In this document: positions 27,246 through 36,657 of the stretch, in pieces
Layout of the letters: every line of letters begins with the position of its first letter
Numbering within the stretch: the stretch's first letter is position 1
Assembly: GCF_900100705.1 (NCBI RefSeq)
Contig: NZ_FNCH01000014.1
Coordinates: 1-64,000, forward strand
Reading direction: 5' to 3'
DNA length: 64,000 bases
DNA from: Pedobacter terrae
Lineage (GTDB): Bacteria > Bacteroidota > Bacteroidia > Sphingobacteriales > Sphingobacteriaceae
Position numbers and translations under genes: made by a program
The notes under the pieces: model-generated
Seen by the model: only the letters and a program-made list of their open reading frames with translations
The model's database searches: none
What the model was told of the DNA's origin: nothing

Positions 27246-27334
27246 ATTTAAGGTACAATTTACCTAAGCAAAGGAATAAGGCTTCGCTTTTGTTTTACTC
27301 TTATGCACTAAGTGTTGCAAAAGCCGAAGATAAG

Positions 27335-28033
27335 CTACACTTTTAAGTTGGGTACCAGGTTTAAAAAAGCCTGCGAATTGGCGTGATACTTCTTCTTATC
27401 TAATTTAAAATAGAATGCACCTTTTTTAGAGCCTGTTTTGTCTTTTTCAGGCAGTTTAATTAATAGCCCTGTGGAGGTTATTTTACGACTAAAATTTCTC
27501 GTATCTATTTTAGTATCATTTACCTCTTCAAAAAGGATGTGTAATTGCGGAATAGTGAATTTTTTGGGCAGCATTTCGAACAATATAGGATGAAGTGCCG
27601 CTTTATACCTTAATTTTTTTCGGGCATCAGCCACCATTTGGTTGTGATCGAAAATAAGTTTAGGCCGCTCGTTGATCAAAAACCACTCGGCCTCATAATC
27701 ATCATTTAACTGCGCCTCATATTTGTGGATATCAATAAGGGCGAAATAACCCACAGAAAGTGTTCTTTCAATCGGGTCGCGATGAGGTTCGCCATAAATC
27801 TGCATCTGCTCGAGATAAACGCCTTCTAAACCCGTCATTTTTTTGAGTACCCTATTTGCTGCATCATCCGGACTTTCGTCAGGACCTACGAAACCGCCCA
27901 TTAAACTCCATTTGTTTATTTCGGGTTCTAAACCCCGTTTCACCAACAGAATTTTAAGGTGTTCTCCATCAAATCCAAATACGATGCAATCAACAGCAAC
28001 AAGATAATGTGGCTGCCTGGAATATTCAATCAT
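27335..28033 (-). CDS. NUDIX-type transcriptional regulator (NrtR/AraR-like), likely controls gal genes
   Basis: 232 residues. N-terminal NUDIX fold (about 8-150), C-terminal winged helix (about 165-230: FTIPQLHILFEEV, DTRNFSRKITSTGLL). The Nudix box keeps Gly and Arg (GFVGPDESPDDAANR) but the catalytic REUxEE core reads RVLKKM, so the metal-binding glutamates are gone. Such dead NUDIX domains act as ligand sensors in sugar regulators of Bacteroidota. It is divergent from galT, with a 19-bp perfect inverted repeat in the shared 160-bp control region. Likely a repressor or activator of galT-galK-symporter, and perhaps of itself. Ligand (galactose or a nucleotide-sugar) is a guess. Confidence 0.88.
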   Translation of the reverse strand: MIEYSRQPHYLVAVDCIVFGFDGEHLKILLVKRGLEPEINKWSLMGGFVGPDESPDDAANRVLKKMTGLEGVYLEQMQIYGEPHRDPIERTLSVGYFALIDIHKYEAQLNDDYEAEWFLINERPKLIFDHNQMVADARKKLRYKAALHPILFEMLPKKFTIPQLHILFEEVNDTKIDTRNFSRKITSTGLLIKLPEKDKTGSKKGAFYFKLDKKKYHANSQAFLNLVPNLKV

Positions 28034-28083
28034 TTTTAATTAGGGTTTAAAGGGCTTAATATGTTTAAATTTTCACGAAAATA

Positions 28084-28126
28084 AAAATTAATATTAATTG
28101 TCTTTTTGACAATTAATATTAATTTT
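28084..28126. promoter_or_regulatory. Operator candidate: 19-bp perfect inverted repeat, 5-nt spacer
   Basis: Arms 28084-28102 and 28108-28126 are exact reverse complements around TTTTT. Each arm contains the 12-bp palindrome ATTAATATTAAT (28087-28098 and 28112-28123), centred 25 bp apart. It lies between the divergent NUDIX regulator and galT, just upstream of a TAATTTGG sequence resembling a -7 box at 28127-28134. The likely binding site of the NUDIX regulator; a hairpin terminator is unlikely because no gene ends here. Confidence 0.75.
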
Positions 28127-28193
28127 ATAATTTGGCGCATTAGATAGGAGGGCTATGTGGCTTTCTTTTTTCTAACCAGTTGAAAAATATAAA

Positions 28194-29255
28194 ATGAACC
28201 AAACATTCGAACTTGACAGTAATCCGCATACCCGGCTCAATATATTAACCGGCGAGTGGGTTTTAGTATCACCACACCGTACCAAGAGGCCATGGCAGGG
28301 TAAAGTTGAAGACATTACACCAGACAACCGTCCGGAATATGACCCTAAATGTTATTTATGCCCGGGAAACGGTAGAGCAGACGGCGATAGCAATCCGGCT
28401 TATACCGAGAGCTTTGTTTTTAACAATGATTTTGCCGCTTTGCTACAGGATACACCAGCTGGCGAAATGAATGAAAGTGATTTGTTGGTAGCCAACAACC
28501 AGCGTGGGCTTTGCAGAGTAATCAGCTTTAGTCCTAAGCATAATCTAACACTTCCTGAAATGAGTGTAGAAGCCATAACGGCTGTGGTTAACGTCTGGCA
28601 GAAAGAATTTAATAGTCTGGCTGAGAACGATTGGATTAAATATATTCAGATTTTCGAAAATAAAGGCGAAATAATGGGCTGTAGCAACCCACATCCACAT
28701 GGTCAGATCTGGTCGCAGGGCGATGTGCCTTTAGAGATTGCCAAAGAAACCGATCGTCAGAAAACTTACTACGCCATCCACAGAAGAAGTTTACTTGCTG
28801 ATTATTTAAAGCTGGAACAAACGAAAAAAGAGCGTATCATATTTGAAAATGATCATTTTGCCATATTGGTTCCTTTTTGGGCAGTTTGGCCTTATGAGAC
28901 GATGATCATCAGCAAAAGGCATGTTAACAGTATTAAACTTTTTACTGATGCAGAAAAGAAATCGTTAGCCGAAGCCATTAAAGTGCTCACCACAAAATAC
29001 GATAACCTCTTCGAAACCTCTTTTCCATATTCGGCAGGTATGCACCAGACACCTGTAAACAATGGTTATTATCCGGAATGGCATTGGCATATGCATTTTT
29101 ATCCGCCATTGTTGCGCTCAGCGTCGGTTAAAAAATTTATGGTAGGTTACGAAATGCTAGCTAACCCTCAGCGCGATATTACACCTGAGTTTGCCGCAAA
29201 CCGATTGAAAGAAATGTCTACTATACACTATAAAACCAGCAAGGCTGAAGACTAA
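28194..29255 (+). CDS. galT: Galactose-1-phosphate uridylyltransferase
   Basis: 353 residues. Converts galactose-1-phosphate and UDP-glucose to glucose-1-phosphate and UDP-galactose. Visible: N-terminal RLNILTGEWVLVSPHR, Zn-site CYLCPGN, the active-site triad region GCSNPHPHGQIWSQ with His-Pro-His, and second-half HMHFYPPLLR. Length fits class I GalT. First gene of a Leloir operon with galK (12 bp later) and an SSS symporter. The upstream 160 bp carries the presumed NUDIX operator. Confidence 0.97.
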   Translation: MNQTFELDSNPHTRLNILTGEWVLVSPHRTKRPWQGKVEDITPDNRPEYDPKCYLCPGNGRADGDSNPAYTESFVFNNDFAALLQDTPAGEMNESDLLVANNQRGLCRVISFSPKHNLTLPEMSVEAITAVVNVWQKEFNSLAENDWIKYIQIFENKGEIMGCSNPHPHGQIWSQGDVPLEIAKETDRQKTYYAIHRRSLLADYLKLEQTKKERIIFENDHFAILVPFWAVWPYETMIISKRHVNSIKLFTDAEKKSLAEAIKVLTTKYDNLFETSFPYSAGMHQTPVNNGYYPEWHWHMHFYPPLLRSASVKKFMVGYEMLANPQRDITPEFAANRLKEMSTIHYKTSKAED

Positions 29256-29267
29256 AATTATTAGATA

Positions 29268-30419
29268 ATGAATGCTCAAGATTTAAAAACTACGTTTCAA
29301 AGACTTTTCAATGCCGAGCCCATTTTGGTTCGTTCGCCGGGAAGAATTAATATTATTGGTGAACACACTGATTACAATGGTGGTTTTGTGATGCCGGCAG
29401 CTATTGATAAAGCCATTTACGTAGCCATTTCAAAAAGAGAAGATGATGAAATTCATTTATTTTCAGAGAGTTATCAGCAATTCGATATTTCATCGGTAAA
29501 AAGCTTAAATAAATCTGAAAATAGCTGGGCAAACTACATTTTAGGTGTAGCAGATCAATTAATAGAAAGAGGTTACCGCCTGGGTGGTTTCAATTTTTAT
29601 ATTGATGGCGATGTACCATTGGGCGCGGGTTTATCTTCATCGGCAGCAGTAGAGTGTGCTACGGGTTTTGCGCTAGATCAACTTTTTTCGCTTAATGTAC
29701 CTAAAATGGATGTTGCGTTAATTGCACAAAAGGCCGAACAGACTTTTGCAGGTGTTAACTGTGGTATTATGGATCAGTTTGCCTCGGTATTTGGCAAAAA
29801 AGATCAGGCTATTATGCTCGATTGCCGATCGATGAAACACATTTACATCCCTTTAAAATTAGATGGCTATAAGCTTTTACTTTTAAATACGAATGTAAAA
29901 CATGCCCTTGCCGATTCGGCTTACAATACAAGAAGAGCCCAATGCGAGCAGGGTGTAGCCTGGGTAAGTGAGCATTATCCCAATGTAAGTACCTTGCGTG
30001 ATGTAGATCTCAGTATGTTGGAAGCGCATGTTAAGCCAAAAGATGAAGAAGTATTTACAAAATGCAGTTTTGTAGTCAAAGAAATAGGGCGTTTACTAAC
30101 AGCTGCAGAACAACTGGAAAATGGTAATTTGCAGGGTTTAGGAAACCTGATGTTCGAAACACACGAAGGTTTAAGCAAAGATTACGAAGTAAGCTGCAAG
30201 GAGCTGGATTTTTTGGTTGAGGCGGTTAAACCACTGGATTACGTGTTGGGTGCCAGAATGATGGGTGGTGGCTTCGGCGGTTGCACCATTAATATTGTTA
30301 AAGAAGAAAAAATTGCAGATTTAATCGAAGAACTGTCTTCTAAATATTTATTGCAATTTGGCCTTAAGTTAGATTCATATACTGTTCAAACCGATAATGG
30401 AACCAGTTTATTCAATTAA
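29268..30419 (+). CDS. galK: Galactokinase
   Basis: 383 residues, GHMP kinase. Phosphorylates galactose at C1 with ATP. Signatures: RSPGRINIIGEHTDYNGG near the N-terminus (galactokinase motif), GAGLSSSAAVECA (ATP-binding loop), NCGIMDQFASVFG, and the third motif MMGGGFGGCTINIV. Complete. Sits between galT and the symporter gene with gaps of 12 and 36 bp, so one operon. Supplies the step that feeds PUL-derived galactose into GalT. Confidence 0.97.
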   Translation: MNAQDLKTTFQRLFNAEPILVRSPGRINIIGEHTDYNGGFVMPAAIDKAIYVAISKREDDEIHLFSESYQQFDISSVKSLNKSENSWANYILGVADQLIERGYRLGGFNFYIDGDVPLGAGLSSSAAVECATGFALDQLFSLNVPKMDVALIAQKAEQTFAGVNCGIMDQFASVFGKKDQAIMLDCRSMKHIYIPLKLDGYKLLLLNTNVKHALADSAYNTRRAQCEQGVAWVSEHYPNVSTLRDVDLSMLEAHVKPKDEEVFTKCSFVVKEIGRLLTAAEQLENGNLQGLGNLMFETHEGLSKDYEVSCKELDFLVEAVKPLDYVLGARMMGGGFGGCTINIVKEEKIADLIEELSSKYLLQFGLKLDSYTVQTDNGTSLFN

Positions 30420-30455
30420 AGTTTAAACATCCAATTTATATCAACCAATAAATAA

Positions 30456-32132
30456 ATGAAAAACAATTTATTAGACACGAAGGATTACATTGTATTTGCA
30501 ATTTACTTCGTTATTGTAGCTGCTTACGGGCTCTACATTTACAACAAGAAAAAATCAGAATCTACGGGTTCTAAAGATTATTTTCTGGCTGAAGGTTCTT
30601 TAACCTGGTGGGCAATCGGCGCATCTTTAATCGCATCGAACATTTCTGCAGAGCAGTTTATCGGCATGAGCGGTTCAGGTTTTAAAATGGGATTGGCCAT
30701 TGCCACCTACGAATGGATGGGCGCACTTACCTTGGTGGTGGTAGCCGTATTTTTTATTCCGGTTTATCTGAAGAACAAAATAGCCACGATGCCACAGTTT
30801 TTGCATCAGCGTTATAACGGTACAGTAGCCATGATTATGGCTGTTTTCTGGTTATTGCTCTATGTTGTGGTAAACTTAACTTCTATTCTTTACTTAGGTG
30901 CTTTAGCTGTAAGTAGCATTTCTGGTTTTGATCTGAATTTCTGTATGTATGCTATTGCTGTTTTTGCGATCATCATTACACTGGGCGGAATGAAAGTAAT
31001 TGGTTATACAGATGTAATCCAGGTGTTTTTCTTGATTTTAGGTGGCTTGGCCACAACTTATCTGGCTTTAAACCTGGTTTCTACACACTATGGTACGAGC
31101 GGTATTTTTGAAGGTTATAGTTTAATGACTTCTAAAGCTTCAGAACATTTCCACATGATCCTAAAGCCTGATAACGAAAATTACATCGATTTGCCAGGTT
31201 TAAGTGTTTTAATCGGCGGTATGTGGATCGTAAATCTAAACTATTGGGGCTGTAACCAGTACATCACACAACGTGCTTTAGGCGCCAATTTAGAAACTGC
31301 CCGTGGCGGTATTCTTTTTGCTGCTTTCCTAAAACTGCTAATGCCTATCATCGTGGTATTACCTGGTATTGCCGCTTATGTATTGTATAAAGATGGTGCC
31401 TTCCAAGCAGAAATGTTGCAGAATGGATCTGTAAATCCAGATCGCGCTTATCCGGTATTGTTAAACTTGCTTCCTGCCGGATTAAAAGGTCTTTCATTCG
31501 CGGCATTAACTGCTGCGGTTGTAGCTTCTTTAGCAGGTAAAGCAAATAGTATTGCTACTATTTTTACTTTAGATATTTATAAAAAAGTGTTAAAAACAGA
31601 TGCTACAGAGAATAATCTGGTAGCCACCGGTAAGATTTCTATCGTTGTAGCGATGATTCTTGGTGTATTAATTGCGCCTCATTTAGGGATCGATAAAAAA
31701 GGTGGATTTCAGTACATTCAAGAGTATACAGGGTTTGTATCCCCCGGTATTTTTGCGATGTTTATTTTAGGTTTCTTCTGGAAAAGGACAACATCAAGTG
31801 CGGCACTATTTGCAACAATTGGTGGTTTCGGTTTGTCTATTTTACTTAAATTCTTACCTATAATAACAGATCTTTCCTGGTTGTCAGGCATGGGGTTCTC
31901 TGTTAAAAATGCAGATGGGGTTTACGAAATTCCATTCTTAGACCGGATGGGATTTGTATTTGTATTCTGTATGTTAGGTATGGTAATGATCAGTTTGGCC
32001 AGCAACAAAGAGAAGGCTGAAACTAAAGGTTTGGCTATTGATGCTAAAATGTTTAAAACGACTACCAGTTTTGCAGTCGGCGCTTTAATCATCATCGGCT
32101 TATTGGTGGCACTTTATAGCGTATACTGGTAA
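30456..32132 (+). CDS. Sodium/solute symporter (SSS family), probable galactose/glucose importer
   Basis: 558 residues with about 14 hydrophobic segments. SGLT-like features: DYFLAEGSLTWWAIGASLIASNISAEQFIGMSGSG at about 43-78 and LPAGLKGLSFAALTAAVVASL with Na-site residues in the eighth helix. Inner-membrane, Na+-driven uptake. Its place behind galT and galK makes galactose the best substrate guess. A 15-bp terminator hairpin follows the stop by 20 bp and closes the operon. Confidence 0.93.
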   Translation: MKNNLLDTKDYIVFAIYFVIVAAYGLYIYNKKKSESTGSKDYFLAEGSLTWWAIGASLIASNISAEQFIGMSGSGFKMGLAIATYEWMGALTLVVVAVFFIPVYLKNKIATMPQFLHQRYNGTVAMIMAVFWLLLYVVVNLTSILYLGALAVSSISGFDLNFCMYAIAVFAIIITLGGMKVIGYTDVIQVFFLILGGLATTYLALNLVSTHYGTSGIFEGYSLMTSKASEHFHMILKPDNENYIDLPGLSVLIGGMWIVNLNYWGCNQYITQRALGANLETARGGILFAAFLKLLMPIIVVLPGIAAYVLYKDGAFQAEMLQNGSVNPDRAYPVLLNLLPAGLKGLSFAALTAAVVASLAGKANSIATIFTLDIYKKVLKTDATENNLVATGKISIVVAMILGVLIAPHLGIDKKGGFQYIQEYTGFVSPGIFAMFILGFFWKRTTSSAALFATIGGFGLSILLKFLPIITDLSWLSGMGFSVKNADGVYEIPFLDRMGFVFVFCMLGMVMISLASNKEKAETKGLAIDAKMFKTTTSFAVGALIIIGLLVALYSVYW

Positions 32133-32151
32133 GCTAGAATTGATAGCAATG

Positions 32152-32185
32152 AAAAGGGATAAGATCAATAGATTTTATCCCTTTT
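32152..32185 (+). terminator. Terminator of the galT-galK-symporter operon
   Basis: 15-bp stem (one G-T pair) AAAAGGGATAAGATC / GATTTTATCCCTTTT, 4-nt loop, ending in a T-run. Confidence 0.9.
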
Positions 32186-32315
32186 TGCTTTTAAATTTAG
32201 CTTCAACGATAGAGTCTGCTCTAAAAGATCCTGAAACACGTTCAGGATGAAGATTTTCATTAAATTGAGCCTTAATGTCCTTAACAGTTATTTTATGATT
32301 TACGCTAAGAATCAG

Positions 32316-33566
32316 TTATTTATCCTCAGTAGCCAGTTTCTTCACCAACCAGGGTAAAGAAAGCCCCTGCCCGATAAGGGTAAACAATACCACCACCACC
32401 GAGATAAAGATAATGGCATTTCGTTGCGGAAATGCACTTCCATCAGATAAAGTAGTGGGTAGACCAATTGCAATCGCCAGCGAAACAATGCCTCTCATGC
32501 CAGACCAGCTAATGATCAGGCTATTTTTAAAGTCCAGCAGCGCATCCGCTGTAATGCGATGTTTCCCTTTCTGAAAAGCTTTTTGAAGATTAAATTTTTG
32601 TGAGAAAACACGTCCCATTCGCAATAACAACGCGACTACGGTAATTACAAGCGAATAACCTATATAAGGCAGGATATCAGCACCGCTAATGTTTTTATAT
32701 ACGTAAGGGAACTGTAAGCCAATTAATATAAAAATGAGCCCATTTAATAAAAAGATAATAATGTCCCAGATGTTTTTCGATTGATTTTTAAGCTGCTCCG
32801 GAAATACCTTGTTGCTAAACCTTGATATCCCAAGACCTAAAATAACTACCGCAATAACGCCAGAAACCTGTAGCTCTTCGGCAATTAAGTAGGTAACAAA
32901 GGGCATTAATAACATAAAGCTTATAGTTGCCAGTCTATTATTATGAATCCGCTTAACAATAAATGCTAAAATTGTCGACATCACCAGGCCTGTTAAAAAT
33001 CCACCAGCCATTAAAACGACAAATTCAAGTGATGCTTTCCAAAACACAAAAGCTGTTCCCGTTACAGCGGCTACGGCAAAACGATAAGCTACCAGTGCAG
33101 AAGCATCATTAACCAAACTCTCACCTTCTAAAATGGTATTGGTTTTATGAGATAAACCAAGGCCCTTTGTAATACTCATGGCAGCAACGGCATCAGTAGC
33201 AGAAAGGATGGCACCTAATACAAAAGATAGCGGCCAACTCATCCCCGGAATCAGATAATGCGCAACTACGGCAATGCCAACTGCGGTGATAAAAACCAGC
33301 GAAATAGCGAGGGTAGAAATGGTATTGATATTGGTTTTAAATTCCTTAAATGAAATGTTAAACGCAGCATCATAAAGCAATGGTGGTAAGAATATCAAAA
33401 ATATAATGTCGGGATTAATATCAATTGGTGGTAATGATGGTACAAAACCAACTGCAACTCCGGCAATAATCAGTAAAATAGGATAGGGGATTTTAATTCG
33501 GTCTGCGATGCCAGAAAGGCCAATCATTACAGCTAAAATAAATATTACAATGGCATAATTTTCCAT
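32316..33566 (-). CDS. CPA1-type Na+/H+ antiporter
   Basis: 416 residues, 11-12 hydrophobic segments throughout, no long cytosolic C-terminal tail. Family marks: PPLLYDAAFNISF, GAILSATDAVAA with the ATDP-like ATD motif, LEGESLVNDASALVAYRF containing the ND pair of the ion site, and SWSGMRGIVSLAIAIGLP. Exchanges Na+ or K+ for protons at the inner membrane. Monocistronic on the minus strand, pointing toward the gal operon terminator. Confidence 0.93.
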   Translation of the reverse strand: MENYAIVIFILAVMIGLSGIADRIKIPYPILLIIAGVAVGFVPSLPPIDINPDIIFLIFLPPLLYDAAFNISFKEFKTNINTISTLAISLVFITAVGIAVVAHYLIPGMSWPLSFVLGAILSATDAVAAMSITKGLGLSHKTNTILEGESLVNDASALVAYRFAVAAVTGTAFVFWKASLEFVVLMAGGFLTGLVMSTILAFIVKRIHNNRLATISFMLLMPFVTYLIAEELQVSGVIAVVILGLGISRFSNKVFPEQLKNQSKNIWDIIIFLLNGLIFILIGLQFPYVYKNISGADILPYIGYSLVITVVALLLRMGRVFSQKFNLQKAFQKGKHRITADALLDFKNSLIISWSGMRGIVSLAIAIGLPTTLSDGSAFPQRNAIIFISVVVVLFTLIGQGLSLPWLVKKLATEDK

Positions 33567-33698
33567 ATCTGTAGATCTGAAATAAAGTTTATGGTAAAGT
33601 AATCTTTACTGTAGGATGAACAAACAAGAAAGATTGCTGGTTACTGATAGCAATTGCAGCCAGATTATTAAGAATTTTAGTAAAAACCAGCTAAATGA

Positions 33699-34019
33699 TT
33701 AGCGTTGTAGCCTGGGCCTTTTACTTTTAAAAGGTTGGTTGGGATTAGGTTTAGGCTTTGCCGCTTTTGCACCGCTTTCCTCTTCAGATATTTTAACCGT
33801 AATTATATTACCTCTAAAGGTTTCGCCATTTAAAGTAGATACGATATTTTTAGCATCGGGCAGGCTGTAAATTTCCAGAAATGCGTAGCCTTTACATTTG
33901 CCTGTAGCCCTGTCGCGAACTACCTTAATTGTTTCAACCCTACCATGAAGGCTAACCAATATTGCCAAATCCATTTCTTGGATATTGTCAGGAAGGCCAC
34001 CTATGAAAATCTTAACCAT
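33699..34019 (-). CDS. RRM-domain RNA-binding protein
   Basis: An in-frame ATG at 34043 exists, but MVKIFIGGLP from 34019 is the natural RRM start, giving 106 residues. RNP2 is KIFIGGLP and RNP1 is CKGYAFLEI, with the beta-alpha-beta fold filling residues 1-80. A basic Pro/Lys/Arg tail follows (KPKPNPNQPFKSKRP), as in small Bacteroidota and cyanobacterial glycine/lysine-tailed RNA-binding proteins. Binds single-stranded RNA in the cytosol; targets unknown. Its 3' end is 130 bp from the antiporter start. Confidence 0.9.
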   Translation of the reverse strand: MVKIFIGGLPDNIQEMDLAILVSLHGRVETIKVVRDRATGKCKGYAFLEIYSLPDAKNIVSTLNGETFRGNIITVKISEEESGAKAAKPKPNPNQPFKSKRPRLQR

Positions 34020-34235
34020 TAATTTTTTTATTTGAGAGAACATTGATGGCCATCATATTAAAGCGGCGTTGTTCTTTTAGGCTTGCAAAATAAGTAAAAT
34101 GATGCGTTTACCCAAAATAATTGTATGAATTTTATCCCTTTTTGCAATAAATCTTGGGAGAAGCAGACCATCATATTGATGTTGACTGCTATAAAACGTA
34201 CATTCGTTTTCTAATCATCAAAAACAGGTTAACAT

Positions 34236-36217
34236 ATGAGCATCCACAGGCTGGGCACTATACTCCTCGTAGTCGCATTACTTTTATATCTCCATTTACA
34301 CAGGCTAAAATTCTGTTGCCTTCAGTGTTTGGCAATAATATGGTTTTACAGCAGAAAACGAATGCCGCGATCTGGGGCAAAGCAGCCGTAGGTAAAGCCG
34401 TTAAAGTGATGGTTTCCTGGAATAAAATTAATTATGGTGCTATTGCCGATGCCAATGGTGACTGGAAACTTAAAGTAGCAACGCCAGGTTACGGAGGTCC
34501 ATATACCATCACCATATCGGATGGAGAATTGTTGGTGCTTAATAATGTATTAATTGGCGATGTATGGATCTGCTCAGGTCAGTCGAACATGGAAATGCCA
34601 CTGGCAGGTTGGGGCAAAATCCTCAATAGCGAAAAAGAAATTGCAGCAGCCAATTATCCTAACATCCGTTTATGGCAGGCAGAACATATTACCAGTAATT
34701 TTCCACTTAACGATGCCAAAGTGGCCAATGGCGGTTGGCAGGAATGTAGCCCGAAATATATTGCTGAATTTTCTGCTACCGCATACTTCTTTGCACGCGA
34801 AGTGTATGAAAAAACTAAAATTCCTATTGGCCTGATCCACTCTTCATGGGGAGGAACAATTGCTGAAGCCTGGACGAGTGCCGAATCATTAAAAAAGATG
34901 GCAGATTTTTCTGCAGCAGTTGATCAGGTACAGAAATTGGCTAAAAATCCATCTGCAATTTCTGATGAGGAAAGATTGCTAAATTGGGTCAAAATCACTA
35001 CAGATAAAGATTCCGGGAATCAAAATGGAACCATGAAATGGGCATTGCCGGAGAGTGGTAATTGGAAAAGTATGACTTTGCCAACCTTATGGGAAGATGA
35101 CGCACTTAAAGATTTTGACGGTGTGGTTTGGTTTACAAAAAAGGTGATCATCCCTGAAGATTGGAAAACTGAGGGAGTAAAACTTAATTTAGGCACTATT
35201 GACGATAATGACATAAGTTTTATTAATGGTGTAAAAGTTGGTGAAACAACAGGGTATAATGTAGAAAGAATATATGATGTACCCGCTAACTTGCTCAAAA
35301 CAGGCGAAAACATCATTACGGTTAGGGTTTTTGATAGTGGTGGCGGCGGCGGATTATATGGTCATGCAAAGGATTTAAATTTAACTAATGGCACTGAAAA
35401 AATTTCTTTAGCTGGCGAATGGAAATACAAAGTCGGTTTGGATTTTAAAAATATTGCGCCTAAGCCATACGAAGAAAACGGCCCTAACCGACCAACAGTT
35501 TTGTACAATGCCATGATCCATCCTTACCAGCAATTCGCCATTAAGGGGGCTATCTGGTATCAGGGAGAATCTAATGCCGGTAGGGCTTACCAATATCGGA
35601 CGTTGTTTCCAACAATGATAAAAGATTGGCGACAGAAATGGGGGCAGGGCGATTTTCCTTTCTATTTTGTGCAGTTGGCTAATTATATGCAGATTGATAA
35701 TACACCATCAGCATCTGCATGGGCAGAACTAAGGGAGGCACAGCAAAAAACACTTGCTCTGCCAAATACAGGAATGGCAACCATCATTGATATTGGCGAT
35801 GCAAAAGATATTCATCCCAAAAATAAACAGGAGGTGGGTAGAAGATTGGCATTAATTGCTTTGGCTAAAACATATGGCCAAAAAGTAAACTATTCAGGGC
35901 CTGTTTATCAATCAAATAAAATTGAAGGAAAACAGATGCTTTTAACGTTTGGTAATAGCGGAAATGGATTAAAAACCGCAGATGGTGGGGTGCTAAAAGG
36001 TTTTGCAATTGCTGGCGCAGATCAGAAGTTTTATTGGGCCAAAGCAAGTATCAAAGGGAACCAGATTATCGTCAGTAGCGATCAGGTGGCCAATCCGGTA
36101 GCGGTTCGTTATGCATGGGGAAACAATCCGGTTTGTAACCTCGTGAGTAATGATGGCTTACCTGCTTCACCATTTAGAACAGATACCTGGCAGGGGATAA
36201 CCTTTGGCAAAAAATAA
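34236..36217 (+). CDS. Sialate O-acetylesterase-like (SASA) carbohydrate esterase with out-of-frame signal peptide
   Basis: The catalytic frame can be opened from 34154, but those residues look unlike any leader. In the next frame ATG 34236 begins a good signal peptide (MSIHRLGTILLVVALL). One extra T in the TTTT run at 34282-34285 would join it as LLFISPFTQAKILLPSVFG, ending in a proper cleavage site. So one base is probably missing. The mature part has LPSVFGNNMVLQQ, nucleophile Ser in CSGQSNMEMP, SSWGGTIAEAWTS, an inserted galactose-binding-like beta-sandwich (about residues 280-420 of the 34154 frame), WYQGESNA and the Asp/His motif IGDAKDIHPKNK. Removes O-acetyl groups from glycans; substrate unknown. 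Confidence 0.85.
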
Positions 36218-36242
36218 ATTTCCTACACCTTTTCTACAACCC

Positions 36243-36275
36243 CCCCAACAATTTATCCTGCATATGTTGTTGGGG
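36243..36275 (+). terminator. Terminator of the esterase gene
   Basis: CCCCAACAA / TTGTTGGGG, 9-bp perfect stem, 15-nt loop, followed by a C/T-rich tail. The remaining 36276-36657 contains a dispersed repeat and no gene. Confidence 0.8.
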
Positions 36276-36365
36276 CCTTTATTTGTTTAATATTTGGTTA
36301 ATAACCTGAACTCAATAATTATTTAAATTAAAGACTGTCTTATAAACGACCCATACCTGACCGAT

Positions 36366-36444
36366 TCGTCATGCTGAACTTGTTTTACAAGTAGAAATAA
36401 TATTTTCAACGGCCTTGTAGCTACTTCGTGGTCAGCATCTTTTT
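36366..36444. repeat. Dispersed element with CGTCATGCTGAACTTGTTT ... CAGCATCTTT
   Basis: CGTCATGCTGAACTTGTTT at the left and GTCAGCATCTTTTT at the right bracket about 45 bp of other sequence. The pattern (CGTCAT start, ...ATCT end) is shared in style with the elements at 2477, 46141 and 48335. Confidence 0.5.
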
Positions 36445-36657
36445 AACTGGAAAGACCCAGAAATGAATTCGCTAGCTATCGGATCAGGGTGACGGCCGCC
36501 AGATCAAAAAGCCGAAATAAGCTATTGAAAGGCATTATTAATAATCGAACTCTGGTTAATATTATTATTATTGATTCCGATTTTGACTAAATCGTTTTAT
36601 TAATCGGATGTATTTGTTAGTTTTACCTTAATAAGTAGCTAACCAAATCATCCTTTT

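Noticed and set aside
28084..28126. The long inverted repeat as a transcription terminator
   Set aside because: It sits between two divergent gene starts, no gene ends there, and the stem is almost pure AT.
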